The translations under genes and the position numbers were made by a program. DNA of 64,000 nt from Phycisphaerae bacterium (GTDB lineage Bacteria; Planctomycetota; Phycisphaerae; Phycisphaerales; SM1A02), in NCBI GenBank assembly GCA_002705085.1, contig PAHO01000049.1, positions 6,160 through 70,159 of the forward strand. Reading direction: 5' to 3'. Below the pieces are notes generated by a model. The model made no database searches. It saw only the letters and a list, made by a program, of their open reading frames with translations, and had not been told where the DNA came from. Shown here piece by piece: positions 54,222 to 63,551 of this stretch. The stretch's first letter is position 1; each line of letters begins with the position of its first letter.

Positions 54222-55427
54222 TCAGGGTAACTGTGTTGATTTGTCGGAAACGCGAAGCCAAGGGAGCATCAGCGCTGGCCCGGCCAGCAACACGGCCGCG
54301 GCCACTCCAGGAGAGGTTCCCAGCAGCAGCGCCACGGGAATTCCCAACAATCCCGCCGCTGGCCCCCCCGCGTACCCCAGACCAATAAGGGCCTCAAACG
54401 TCCCCCCCGCATCCACCTCAGCTTCACCAACCACCATGCCATAAGCCAAAGCGGCGTGGTAACTCGCGCCAGCACCAAGACCAAACAAAATGAAGCCAAG
54501 AACCATCCACGGCAGTGCAGGACCCGGCATGAATCCTGCGCCCAGGGCCAAGGCAAATCCCACGGTCCCTGCGAGCCCGGCCCCAATCAAGAACAATCGA
54601 TGCCCCTGCCAGAACGTGGTTCGCCACAGGAGTGCCACAAACAAAACCCTGACCACCATCCAAGTTCCAGTCAACGGTGTTTCCAACGTCGGAGCGATGC
54701 CAGAGGCCTCAAACGCATACGGCAAAAGTGGAGGGAAGGCACTCATAAACAGATACGTGACGATCAGCCACCGGCGGGATCGCACGAGCAGGGCATGCCA
54801 TTCACGATGGCTAGACGAAGCATTCGGGGAGGGATCAACAAACGCCTTTGGGGTCATCCGAGGCAGTCGCAGGGCAAGTGGCAGCACCATCAAGAGTGTG
54901 CACGCTGAGATCAAGAACACTCCACGAGCCCCAGTGTCCAAAAACGGGGGGAGAATAAACATGGGGATAGTGACCGAGGTCATCCAGATCAGATTGAAAA
55001 CCCCTTGCACTTTGGCGACGTGATCCGGCGGACGGCCGCCGGCCAGATAGGCATGAACCACGGGCCACAAAAGTGCAGAAACGGCCGAGACCCAGATGCC
55101 GGCCACCCAAAGCCCCAACTTGGTGGGCCAAATGGCCGGGATGGCGAGCCCAACCGCCATACCAAAGACACAACCAAGAACGCCACCTCGGTCCGACCAG
55201 CCAAAGGTCTGGCCGACCGAGCCTGCTTTCCACGCAGATGCGGCATAGACCAGACCCATAGCAAGGTAGAGGGACAGATTTTCGATCCGAGAAAATCCGT
55301 AAGCATGCTTGGCAATGAAGCTCAATGCGTTCCAAAACAGCCCGGTGGATGACGAGCCAGCAATTGTGATGGCAAAGATGACCCACACAGGGGTCAGCGA
55401 TACATTAATGGTGGGTCTGTCCGTCAC
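54222..55427 (-). CDS. Major facilitator superfamily transporter
   Basis: 401 residues, about 12 membrane helices (e.g. WVIFAITIAGSSSTGLFWNAL, GVLGCVFGMAVGLAIPAIW, LGFILFGLGAGASYHAALAYG) with a central charged loop (~190-215). It begins with GTG at 55427 inside a 12-base palindrome (55425-55436). Substrate cannot be inferred. It is divergent from the WXG100 operon. Confidence 0.82.
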   Translation of the reverse strand: MTDRPTINVSLTPVWVIFAITIAGSSSTGLFWNALSFIAKHAYGFSRIENLSLYLAMGLVYAASAWKAGSVGQTFGWSDRGGVLGCVFGMAVGLAIPAIWPTKLGLWVAGIWVSAVSALLWPVVHAYLAGGRPPDHVAKVQGVFNLIWMTSVTIPMFILPPFLDTGARGVFLISACTLLMVLPLALRLPRMTPKAFVDPSPNASSSHREWHALLVRSRRWLIVTYLFMSAFPPLLPYAFEASGIAPTLETPLTGTWMVVRVLFVALLWRTTFWQGHRLFLIGAGLAGTVGFALALGAGFMPGPALPWMVLGFILFGLGAGASYHAALAYGMVVGEAEVDAGGTFEALIGLGYAGGPAAGLLGIPVALLLGTSPGVAAAVLLAGPALMLPWLRVSDKSTQLP

Positions 55428-55452
55428 TTCGAAGTGGAATAGTACCCCTCAT

Positions 55453-55476
55453 CTCAGAAGTCGAACTGCTTCTGAG
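55453..55476. promoter_or_regulatory. Inverted repeat upstream of the WXG100 operon
   Basis: CTCAGAAG-8 bases-CTTCTGAG, perfect 8-bp arms, ending about 10 bases before the AAAGGAG ribosome-binding site of the WXG100 gene. It could be an operator or a leader hairpin. No T-run follows, so a terminator is unlikely. Confidence 0.45.
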
Positions 55477-55497
55477 TTGGATTGAAAGGAGCGTCTC

Positions 55498-55770
55498 ATG
55501 GCAAAAGCAGTTGTGGATCCCAACGAACTCCGGCAGTTCGCCAATGACCTCCGCCGATTCAACCAAGATCTGGACAACCACATGCGGATTCTGCAGACTC
55601 GAATGCAGACGCTGGCCCAAAGTTGGCGGGATCAAGAGCAGACGAAATTTACTGCCGAGTTTGAAGAAGCCCTCCGGTCTCTTAGTCGGTTCCGAGAAGC
55701 TTCGGAAGTCCACGCGCCGTTCTTGTTGCGGAAGGCCGAACGCATTGAAGAGTATTTGAAGCAACGCTGA
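55498..55770 (+). CDS. WXG100-like small helical protein (type VII secretion substrate/partner)
   Basis: 90 residues, two helices with the turn QSWRDQEQTKF, where Trp43-Arg44-Asp45 replaces the canonical W-x-G, as in many non-actinobacterial WXG100 proteins. Length (90-100), Leu/Phe heptads before the turn, and the C-terminal helix EASEVHAPFLLRKAERIEEYL fit the family. AAGGAG lies 7 bases before the ATG. It is first of a four-gene operon with an FtsK/SpoIIIE ATPase, which strongly supports the call. The stop overlaps the next ATG by one base. Confidence 0.82.
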   Translation: MAKAVVDPNELRQFANDLRRFNQDLDNHMRILQTRMQTLAQSWRDQEQTKFTAEFEEALRSLSRFREASEVHAPFLLRKAERIEEYLKQR

Positions 55771-56294
55771 TGCCCGGGCAAGGACCATCTGCGAACGTAC
55801 GAGATGTCACAACACTCGAAAAGGCCCAGTGGGCCTTGGTGGCGTATCGCGAAGAAATCCAACAAGGCCTGATTGAAGCACAAGCAGAAGTCGCCCGATT
55901 CACCAATTGGCTCGAACAACAAAGGCCTCAAGAATTGGCTTCCCAAATGCAACGAACCAAGAGAGAACTTGAAAACGCCAAGGCCGATTTGACCCGAGCC
56001 GAAATGATGCAATCAAACATGGGAACCAGTGCTGACACTGAGAGAAAACGAGTGCAACGGGCCAAGCGAAAAATCGATGAACTTCTCCGGCAGCGAGAAG
56101 CATTAAAACGATGGTCTCACAAACTTCAACAAGAACGTTCCTTGTTCACTGCCGCAACCAGTCAACTGGCTTTCCGAGTGGACTCCATCTTCCCGGCGCT
56201 TGAAGCCGACATCAAAAATCGTCGAGATGCATTGGCGGCCTACTTGGCCACTCTGGCCCCAAGGTCCCCAGAGAGGGAGGACCCGAAATCATGA
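55770..56294 (+). CDS. Coiled-coil protein of the WXG100/FtsK operon
   Basis: 174 residues, almost entirely alpha-helical and charged (MQRTKRELENAKADLTRAEMMQ, RKIDELLRQREALKRWSHKLQQERSL). No membrane helix, signal peptide or known domain. TGATG overlap with the WXG100 gene and 4-base overlap with the next gene show tight coupling. It may be a chaperone, adaptor or secreted partner of the WXG100-like protein. No family recognised. Confidence 0.75.
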   Translation: MPGQGPSANVRDVTTLEKAQWALVAYREEIQQGLIEAQAEVARFTNWLEQQRPQELASQMQRTKRELENAKADLTRAEMMQSNMGTSADTERKRVQRAKRKIDELLRQREALKRWSHKLQQERSLFTAATSQLAFRVDSIFPALEADIKNRRDALAAYLATLAPRSPEREDPKS

Positions 56295-56518
56295 GTCTTC
56301 CGGCCGCCAAAACCAGAGCAGAAGCCGCCACCAAGGAACTGAAGCGCACATGGCAAGATTTGTTGTCCAGCTGGGACGATGAGGTCTCAAGATCCATCAC
56401 GAAAACCGGCATCGAACCGATTGATCAAGAACTGTCCCGAACCCTCGAAGCTTTTGAGCGGATGGATGCCCTTATTCGGAAAGCGATGAGCGAGTGCCAA
56501 GAGGAATCAACCTGGTGA
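56291..56518 (+). CDS. Small helical protein of the WXG100/FtsK operon
   Basis: 75 residues, helical, with a W-x-D-type turn (LLSSWDDEVSRS) reminiscent of a WXG-like hairpin, then GIEPIDQELSRTLEAFERMDALI. No signal peptide. ATGA overlap with the upstream gene and GTGA overlap with the ATPase. It could be a second small substrate or an adaptor for the ATPase. No family recognised. Confidence 0.7.
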   Translation: MSLPAAKTRAEAATKELKRTWQDLLSSWDDEVSRSITKTGIEPIDQELSRTLEAFERMDALIRKAMSECQEESTW

Positions 56519-59500
56519 GCTTACGAGAGGACACGGTTGAAATTCTTCGCCACCTTCGAGCGGCTGACGAAGAAGCTGCGTCGGTGGGTCCTGAATCCAA
56601 GGCCCGATTCGACCGAAAGGTTGCTGCGCTTGAGGTCACACACTCAGATCAGCGTGAGTCCCTGCAAGAAGCCCAGAAAGAGGCCAAAGATCAAGGGATT
56701 CAGGACATTGAAAGCACCTATCGACAACAACGAGCGGACGTTGAGGAACAAGCTCGCGAACAGTACGAAGCCCTGAAGGAAGAGGGCACCCAATCCCAGC
56801 AGGAAGCCCAAAGAAAGCGGGCCGCTTTTCTAGAAGCCAAGAAAGAACAAATATGGCTGGCTGAAACGGTGTACGAGTCCTCAGAAGAGAAACCCAACGA
56901 AAAATACGCTCTTGCTGCTTCGACGATCCGGAACCAATGCCGATCCCTAAAGTCGCAAGAAGCCGAACTCGCCAAAAGAATCAGCCGGATTTGGGGAAGG
57001 GGATCGCCACCATCTGAAACCGAATGCCCCGATTCACTGGATACTTTCGTCCAGCAATATCAAGAGGTCATCAGAGCAGCCGATGCCAGCAAAGCGGTTC
57101 GGCTCCTCACCGGCATGACGCCCATCCTCTCGGTCATCATCTTTACGGCCATTGGGGCCGGAGCAGGCTTGGCTTCAGGCTCTCTGGAAAGTTCGTCTGG
57201 GATTGGATTCGGACTGGGCGTGATCATGATTGGCGCCGCGTGGAGAGCAAAAAACAAGCACACGCTCCAACTTCAACATCTCGCCGCCACCACCAATCAT
57301 CATCTTGAGCATATGGAGAACCAGCAACTGGATGTTGCCGCTCAAGTTCGAGATGAAGAAGCACAGTTGTTGATCTCGACCCGAGATCAAGAAATTAAAA
57401 ATGCCGCGGAGAAATATGACCCGAGAATCAAACAACTCGAGGTCCGTCTCGCCGAATCACAAGTCGAGTTCAAGGCAAAGCGAGAGGCCGCCCAGCAAAC
57501 CTACACCGATGCGATTCAGGAGTGCCAAAACCGCCGAGAGCAAGATCTTGAAGCCCTCAACGACCGGCTGGGCCTCGAGCATTTGGAGCAACGGGCACAC
57601 TTGCACCAAAGCCAAGAAAAAGAGGCAAGGGAAGTTCAATCTGCGCGGGAGGCGCAACTCGAGGAGGTGCAGAATTCATGCAAAAGCCACGCCCTCGCGA
57701 TTGCCAATCTGGACCAGAAGTTGCGTCAAGCAACCACGCAATCTCCCGATCCATTGACCAGCCCAACCGACTCATTGGTCCACCGTGCGTATCCAGGAGC
57801 ATCACCCGCAGCTCTCACCCTTGATCTCAGAACACTTCCGGGAGTTCAAGCGGGTTCAGAGTTGACCAAGCAATTTGGCGATTCTCTTGCCCTCCCCTTG
57901 GCCTTGGAATTCCCTGATGCTGCAAGTGTCCTCATTCGCACCGAGGATTCGGGGCGAGCATGGGCGCAGCGATTCATCCGCCGCTCAATGATGAGGATCC
58001 TGACCAGCCTTCCTCCGGGCAAAGTGAGATTCACCATCGTCGACCCCGTTGGTCTGGGACAGTCACTTTCATCGTTTATGCACTTGGCTGATGCCGATGA
58101 ACGACTGGTCAGCAGCCGAATCTGGACCGATCAACGACACATTGAGCAAGCCCTGGTGGACCTGACCGAACATCTTGAAAATGTCATTCAGAAGTACCTC
58201 AGGAACGATTACGAAACCATTGCCCAATACAACGAGGCCGCCGGAGAAATCGCCGAACCGTATCGATTCCTGGTCCTGCAAGACTTCCCAACCAACCTTT
58301 CCGAAGTTGCGGCCAAGCGGCTTGCATCACTACTGACTTCCGGCCCTCGCTGTGGCATCTTCACACTGATTCACCAAGATCGGCGCCATCCGCTCCCGCG
58401 GGGCTTCGATGAGGCAGTCTTGGCACGCGGAACATGGATTTTGGAACAACAGGGCGACCATTTCCATCCCGCTGATCCTGAACTCTCCGACTTCAAAGTG
58501 GAGTTGCAGGAGGAAATCAGCGATGACCAAGCCACCCGTGTCATTCAAGCCATCGGGACGGCCGCGATAGATGCATCACGAGTCGAGGTGCCATTCGCAG
58601 CCGTACAACCAGATGACGGACAAGTCTGGAGCCGAACCTGTGAGGATGAATTGGTCATCCCCCTCGGTCGTTCAGGCGCCAAGAATCTCCAAGAACTTCG
58701 CTTGGGGCGCGGGACCAACCAACACGCGTTGATTGCAGGTCGAACCGGATCAGGCAAATCAACTTTGCTGCACGTTCTCGTCACCAATGCTGCATTGTGG
58801 TATCCCCCAGAAGAACTCTCGTTGTACTTGGTTGACTTCAAGAAAGGTGTGGAATTCAAAACCTACGCCACCCGTGATCTCCCCCATGCCAAGGCCGTCG
58901 CGGTCGAATCTGATCGAGAGTTTGGCCTGTCGGTCCTCGAGCGGATCGATAAAGAACTGGTTGAGCGAGGTGAAATCTTCCGACGACTTGGCGTCCAGAA
59001 TCTCCCGGGATATCGGGCGCTTCCTGAACAACCAGACATGCCTCGAATTCTTCTGGTCATCGATGAATTCCAAGAGTTGTTTGTTGAAGATGACAAGTTG
59101 GCCCAAGATGCCTCCTTGCTGCTGGACCGAATTGTCCGGCAAGGTCGTGCATTTGGTGTTCATGCCATCATGGGATCCCAAACTTTGGGAGGGGCATACG
59201 CACTCGCCAGAAGCACCATGGGCCAAATGCAAATTCGTGTGGCCCTGCAATGCTCAGAGTCAGATTCGTATTTGATCCTTGGTGAGGAAAACGGAGCCGC
59301 TCGGCTTCTGGGTCGACCAGGCGAAGCGATCTACAACGATGCGGGCGGTGATGTTGCTGCCAACTCACCGTTCCAAATTGTTTGGCTTGGTGATGAAGAA
59401 CGGGATGTGACTTTGTCGAAAATCCGGGAACACGCAGGGCCGACGTTCGACCGTCCGGAACCCATGGTGGTCTTCGAAGGCTCTGCTCCGGTCCGAATTG

Positions 59501-60264
59501 AAGATTCAGTCGGCCTCCTTGGGGCAAGCCCGGACCAGGGGCCACAAATTTGGCTGGGCGAACCGGTCGCAATCCGTGGCCCCGTGGGGCTCCCTCTCAA
59601 ACGTCAAGGTGGGGCAAACCTCTTGATGGTCGGTCAACAGCCCGAGCCGGCAACCGGCTTGGTCGCCGCCACCATCGAATCGCTGGCCCGAACCCTCCCG
59701 GAATCAACCTCTGACCGACTGGTGGTGGTGGACGGAACTCCGGTAGAAGATGCTCTGGCTGGGCGATTGTCCTCAGTGGCGCAGGCCCACTCTGGAATCA
59801 CGATCAAATCATGGCGTGAAGCCGATGAAGCAGTGGGCACTTTCCACACCGAACTGAAGGCTCGCTTGGAGAATGGTCGCGAAGATGACCCGACCAGAGT
59901 GCTTATCTTGCACGGGCTGCATCGGTTCCGGGGCCTCCGCACCGTCGAAGATTTCTCATTCAGCGCGAGCGAAGAACCCGCCACCCCTGACAAGCAATTT
60001 GAAGAGTTGCTTCGCGATGGACCCACTGTGGGTCTGCACGTGATCACATGGTGTGACTCTGTCACGAACCTCAATCGAACAATTGCCCGTGGCACCTTGC
60101 GTGACTTTGAACTCAAGGTGTTGTTACAAATGAGCGCGGCCGATTCCAGCTTGCTGGTCGATGCCCCAGCGGCCGCCCAGTTGGGGGGATCCCGGGCCCT
60201 GCTCTCGATCGAGGAAACCAATCAACTTGAGAAATTCCGGCCCTACCGACTCCGCGGCTCCTGA
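56515..60264 (+). CDS. FtsK/SpoIIIE-type ATPase of a type VII secretion-like system (EccC/EssC-like)
   Basis: 1249 residues. N-terminal coiled coil (~1-165), a membrane hairpin (~197-242: LLTGMTPILSVIIFTAIGAGAGL, IGFGLGVIMIGAAW) and a second coiled coil (~250-410). A degenerate first ATPase-like module (~430-700) lacks a P-loop. The active module has Walker A GRTGSGKSTLL (742-752) and Walker B RILLVIDEFQEL (from 843). A third degenerate module (~1010-1249: NLLMVGQQPEPATGL, LLQMSAADSSLLVDAPAA) follows. A multi-module FtsK ATPase beside a WXG100 gene is the hallmark of ESX/T7SS, but the coiled-coil N-terminus replaces FHA/ubiquitin-like parts. GTG start with a GTGA overlap. Confidence 0.88.
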   Translation: MSLREDTVEILRHLRAADEEAASVGPESKARFDRKVAALEVTHSDQRESLQEAQKEAKDQGIQDIESTYRQQRADVEEQAREQYEALKEEGTQSQQEAQRKRAAFLEAKKEQIWLAETVYESSEEKPNEKYALAASTIRNQCRSLKSQEAELAKRISRIWGRGSPPSETECPDSLDTFVQQYQEVIRAADASKAVRLLTGMTPILSVIIFTAIGAGAGLASGSLESSSGIGFGLGVIMIGAAWRAKNKHTLQLQHLAATTNHHLEHMENQQLDVAAQVRDEEAQLLISTRDQEIKNAAEKYDPRIKQLEVRLAESQVEFKAKREAAQQTYTDAIQECQNRREQDLEALNDRLGLEHLEQRAHLHQSQEKEAREVQSAREAQLEEVQNSCKSHALAIANLDQKLRQATTQSPDPLTSPTDSLVHRAYPGASPAALTLDLRTLPGVQAGSELTKQFGDSLALPLALEFPDAASVLIRTEDSGRAWAQRFIRRSMMRILTSLPPGKVRFTIVDPVGLGQSLSSFMHLADADERLVSSRIWTDQRHIEQALVDLTEHLENVIQKYLRNDYETIAQYNEAAGEIAEPYRFLVLQDFPTNLSEVAAKRLASLLTSGPRCGIFTLIHQDRRHPLPRGFDEAVLARGTWILEQQGDHFHPADPELSDFKVELQEEISDDQATRVIQAIGTAAIDASRVEVPFAAVQPDDGQVWSRTCEDELVIPLGRSGAKNLQELRLGRGTNQHALIAGRTGSGKSTLLHVLVTNAALWYPPEELSLYLVDFKKGVEFKTYATRDLPHAKAVAVESDREFGLSVLERIDKELVERGEIFRRLGVQNLPGYRALPEQPDMPRILLVIDEFQELFVEDDKLAQDASLLLDRIVRQGRAFGVHAIMGSQTLGGAYALARSTMGQMQIRVALQCSESDSYLILGEENGAARLLGRPGEAIYNDAGGDVAANSPFQIVWLGDEERDVTLSKIREHAGPTFDRPEPMVVFEGSAPVRIEDSVGLLGASPDQGPQIWLGEPVAIRGPVGLPLKRQGGANLLMVGQQPEPATGLVAATIESLARTLPESTSDRLVVVDGTPVEDALAGRLSSVAQAHSGITIKSWREADEAVGTFHTELKARLENGREDDPTRVLILHGLHRFRGLRTVEDFSFSASEEPATPDKQFEELLRDGPTVGLHVITWCDSVTNLNRTIARGTLRDFELKVLLQMSAADSSLLVDAPAAAQLGGSRALLSIEETNQLEKFRPYRLRGS

Positions 60265-61617
60265 TCAATCTGAGTCAAAGAGGGATTGAAGGATGGCATC
60301 ACGGACGAATGCCATTGGCTGCTCCGGGCCCACACCATTGCAACCAAGCAGCACTGGACGGTGCATGGGGTCGACCTGAACGCGGCCATGGGACCCCCCG
60401 ACCAGTTCGGGGCGCAGCGGAATCACATCAAACAACGTCCGGAAGCCCATCTTTTTGGCCATCAATTTTTGAATCACTTTGGCTTTGGTGAGCAGACCAG
60501 GCTCCATGAACAATTCACAGGGGTCATACCCAGGCTTCCGGTGGATATCGACGGTACGGGCATAGTCAGGCGCTCGCACATCCTGCTCCCACCAGTCATA
60601 GGTGAACCATGCACCGGGCTCAGCCACCAAAACCAGATCTCCGGCCCGGGGATGATCCAAATCGCCTCGGGCTGCTCCACGAAGAACCTCGGCAACACCA
60701 TCAACCTCCGCCAGATGGCTGGCCAAAGCGTCAAGATCTCCTCCACCGGGGCAATACACCTGAGCCACCTGGTGATCGGCCACGGCGAAGGCCTTGGACT
60801 CTCCGGGATCCAAATACTCCCGGCCCTCTTCAAGGCGGAATGCAACCTGGCCCAGTTGGCGAAGAACCTGATTGATTCGAATGGGCCGCTGAACCGGCTC
60901 GATCCCGTATTCAGAAACCACCAAGATGCGTCGCCCCATTCGACGCAAATCAGTGATCAATCCTCCAACCACTTGGTCCAAATCTTGGGCCGACTGCACC
61001 GAACGAGGGTCTTCAGGGCCAAAGCGCTGGAAGTCATAGTCCAGATGGGGCAAATACGTCAACGTCAATGTGGGATCGTGCTGTTCCACCACGTACTTGG
61101 TGGCTTGGGCGATCCACTCGGTTGATTTCAGATTGGCGGTTGGCCCCCAGAAATTGAACAATGGAAAAACACCCAACTCGCGTTGCAGAGCATCGCGGAG
61201 TTCCATCGGCTTGGTGTGAATATCAGGAAGCTTCCGGCCGTCCGCGCGGTATTGGGGACGAGGCGTGGCCGCAAACTCGACCGAAGCGTGCATGTTGAAC
61301 CACCAAAACAACTTGGCCGTGGTGACCGAAGGATCACGACGACGGGCGGTTTCCCAAACTTTCTCCCCCTTCACCAAGTGATTGGATTGCTTCCAAAAAC
61401 GAACTTCCGCTTGTTCACGTTCAAACCACCCATTGCCGATCACGCCATGCTCAGCAGGAGAGAGCCCCGTCAGCATGGTGGCTTGAGCACTGCACGTGAC
61501 GGCGGGAAGGACCGGAACCAAATCGGTGACGGCTCCCACACTGGCCAGATTCGGCATGTGCTTGAGGGCGGCCCGGTCAAGGCCCACCACATTCAGAACC
61601 ACAGTTGGATGGGGCAT
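60265..61617 (-). CDS. eboF: EboF-type alkaline phosphatase superfamily / type I phosphodiesterase
   Basis: 450 residues. The alkaline-phosphatase-superfamily metal and nucleophile region is NVVGLDRAALKHMPNL, then VTCSAQATMLTGLSPAEHGVIGNGW with the Thr/Ser near the nucleophile, plus LTYLPHLDYDFQRFG and AVADHQVAQVY for metal His/Asp. This nucleotide-pyrophosphatase-like family forms the eboF member of ebo clusters. No signal peptide is seen. It lies 12 bases after eboC. Its stop is back-to-back with that of the ATPase gene. Confidence 0.85.
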   Translation of the reverse strand: MPHPTVVLNVVGLDRAALKHMPNLASVGAVTDLVPVLPAVTCSAQATMLTGLSPAEHGVIGNGWFEREQAEVRFWKQSNHLVKGEKVWETARRRDPSVTTAKLFWWFNMHASVEFAATPRPQYRADGRKLPDIHTKPMELRDALQRELGVFPLFNFWGPTANLKSTEWIAQATKYVVEQHDPTLTLTYLPHLDYDFQRFGPEDPRSVQSAQDLDQVVGGLITDLRRMGRRILVVSEYGIEPVQRPIRINQVLRQLGQVAFRLEEGREYLDPGESKAFAVADHQVAQVYCPGGGDLDALASHLAEVDGVAEVLRGAARGDLDHPRAGDLVLVAEPGAWFTYDWWEQDVRAPDYARTVDIHRKPGYDPCELFMEPGLLTKAKVIQKLMAKKMGFRTLFDVIPLRPELVGGSHGRVQVDPMHRPVLLGCNGVGPEQPMAFVRDAILQSLFDSD

Positions 61618-61629
61618 GACACCAGTCTC

Positions 61630-62499
61630 TCAGGTTGCGGGCAGAAATCGTTGCAAGAGGCGAGAAAGAACAAAACAAATGGTGGCCAAAGCCATCGAAG
61701 GCACATGAAGCACCAAAGAGGCAACGACCAAATCAACGGCCGAGAAGCCAGCAATCCACGCGCCAACCGCTTGCCCCGGCTGATCGCTCCGCCGCTTTCT
61801 CTCGCAAGCGAATTCCCAAACCAGCCACCCCAACATGGCCAACAGCCCGGGATCTGCGATCCAATCCATCAGGGCAGTTCCTGGCGGATCGAGCAGAATG
61901 AAGGTTCCGAGGGGGAGAAGCCTCGTCAAAGGAACCAACCCACCCGGCCCCGGCCGTTGCCGGTGTTCCTGACTTGCCGCCATCGTAATGGCCGCACCTG
62001 CCGCCCCGTGGGCCAATGTCAAGGTCAATACAATTGGCGTTGAAATACCACTGGCGCCATCTCCCAGCATCGCCGCGGCCACCAGCACCGCCATACCCCG
62101 GCAGGTGCCAAGCAACAACGCAGCCAACCACACCGAAGACTTGTGGCACCATGAATACAAGACGATGGCGGTAAGCAAGATCACCGCTTCGGTCTGGGCC
62201 AAGTTCCAAGCCAATCCCAAACAAAGGATGCCGCAGAAGATCGCCGCCAAGATGACCTGCGATCGCGGCACCAATTCTTGGGGAAGGGGACGCTGCGGAT
62301 GATGTTCTAGGTCAAATGAGAGGTCAAAAACATCATTGAGGAGCATGCCACCGACATAGGCCGCAACGATGGCCAACCCCACGCACGCGACTTCAGAGGA
62401 TTCACCGCCATACAGAGCCCACGCACCCGCAATGGAAGAAAGGGCCGTGGGAGCATTTCCCAGCCTCATCAAACGCAGCCAAGCTTGGATGATGCTCAC
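61630..62499 (-). CDS. eboC: EboC-type UbiA-family prenyltransferase
   Basis: 289 residues, eight to nine membrane helices. The UbiA metal-diphosphate motif is LLNDVFDLSFDLEHHPQRPLP (N-D-x-x-D type); the second motif is weaker (ALMDWIADPG). In the ebo cluster this enzyme is thought to prenylate or handle a lipid-linked metabolite at the membrane. GTG start with GTGA overlap with eboE. Confidence 0.88.
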   Translation of the reverse strand: MSIIQAWLRLMRLGNAPTALSSIAGAWALYGGESSEVACVGLAIVAAYVGGMLLNDVFDLSFDLEHHPQRPLPQELVPRSQVILAAIFCGILCLGLAWNLAQTEAVILLTAIVLYSWCHKSSVWLAALLLGTCRGMAVLVAAAMLGDGASGISTPIVLTLTLAHGAAGAAITMAASQEHRQRPGPGGLVPLTRLLPLGTFILLDPPGTALMDWIADPGLLAMLGWLVWEFACERKRRSDQPGQAVGAWIAGFSAVDLVVASLVLHVPSMALATICFVLSRLLQRFLPAT

Positions 62500-63551
62500 G
62501 ACAAAGACTCCAATTCCAAAGCAATGCCTTCCACCAGATCCGGACGCACCAAATCAGGGAGGGCAGACCAAGCGTAGGTCTCGACTTCGACAATGCGATC
62601 TTCGTCATGTGGCAATGCCGCCAACACGGAAAAGATCTCATCTCGAGTGGTTCCCAGTGGCCCCAACTGTTCCAAGTGCACGGGAACATGGAAATGCACC
62701 CGGGCCAACCCTTCTTGTTCCTTGAAGACATCAGCGAGATCCTCAAACCTCGCCAATCCAGTCGCCGTCTCGACGGAAGTTTGGTGCAGCCAACGTGGCT
62801 CATCCAACTGCCTCAAAAAATCTCGCTGCTCGGGAACCGACAAATCAACAACCGGGATACTGGAACATTGCACTTTCCCAATACGGATGTTCGCCTGTTG
62901 GTACGCAGATACTGCTTGGTCTTGAGGTTCACGGACCACCGCGGCATGGCAAGTGTCATGGCACACACCGAGATATCGACGGATGGAAGGATCATCGCCG
63001 AGCCGGTCAAACAGGCCGATCACATCCGAGGAACATTCAAGAAGACAGTCCGGCTCTGGCTCCACATCCACCACCACGCGGATGCCCGATTCGTCTTCAA
63101 GAGTCGACAGAAATCTGGCCAAAGCGCGAAGATGTTCCACGGCGGCGGAGAAAATGTTGGGGCCGAGTTCTTGATGGCCAATGGGGACCGTTGAAATCTC
63201 ACGCACGGGTCCATGACCAATTTTGACCAACACTTCGGCCAAGCGCTGGGTGTATCGCAAACGTTCTGGGTCTCCCCAGTGGGGCCGGTAAACCGATCTC
63301 TTCACCACTGGGGCATGAAAGGAAGACTGGGGAAATCCGTTGCAGCCACGCACCACCGCCCCCACCCGAGCCAAATCGTCGGCCAAGCATTCAACCGCAG
63401 GGTCAAATACGACAGCATCATTGATCCAAAGCCCCACTTCCAATGCATCGAGACCCAAACGCTGACGAACCGATCGCACCGGTCCGTTCAACATCGAGCG
63501 AATATCCGGCAGAGACTCCGCCGCGTGCACGTTGGTGCAATAACCAATCAC
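62496..63551 (-). CDS. eboE: EboE-like TIM-barrel metabolite traffic protein
   Basis: 351 residues of the xylose-isomerase/endonuclease IV-like TIM-barrel fold. Start GYCTNVHAAESLPDI, NGFPQSSFHAPVVKRSVYRPHW, VDVEPEPDCLLE, GVCHDTCHAAVV, RVHFHVPVH and IVEVETYAWSAL carry the metal-ligand His/Glu/Asp series. This pattern defines EboE. GTG start with GTGA overlap with eboD. Confidence 0.88.
   Translation of the reverse strand: MIGYCTNVHAAESLPDIRSMLNGPVRSVRQRLGLDALEVGLWINDAVVFDPAVECLADDLARVGAVVRGCNGFPQSSFHAPVVKRSVYRPHWGDPERLRYTQRLAEVLVKIGHGPVREISTVPIGHQELGPNIFSAAVEHLRALARFLSTLEDESGIRVVVDVEPEPDCLLECSSDVIGLFDRLGDDPSIRRYLGVCHDTCHAAVVREPQDQAVSAYQQANIRIGKVQCSSIPVVDLSVPEQRDFLRQLDEPRWLHQTSVETATGLARFEDLADVFKEQEGLARVHFHVPVHLEQLGPLGTTRDEIFSVLAALPHDEDRIVEVETYAWSALPDLVRPDLVEGIALELESLS

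Noticed and set aside
54222-60264. MFS gene as part of the WXG100 system
   Set aside because: It is divergently transcribed and MFS transporters are not known T7SS parts; only proximity links them.
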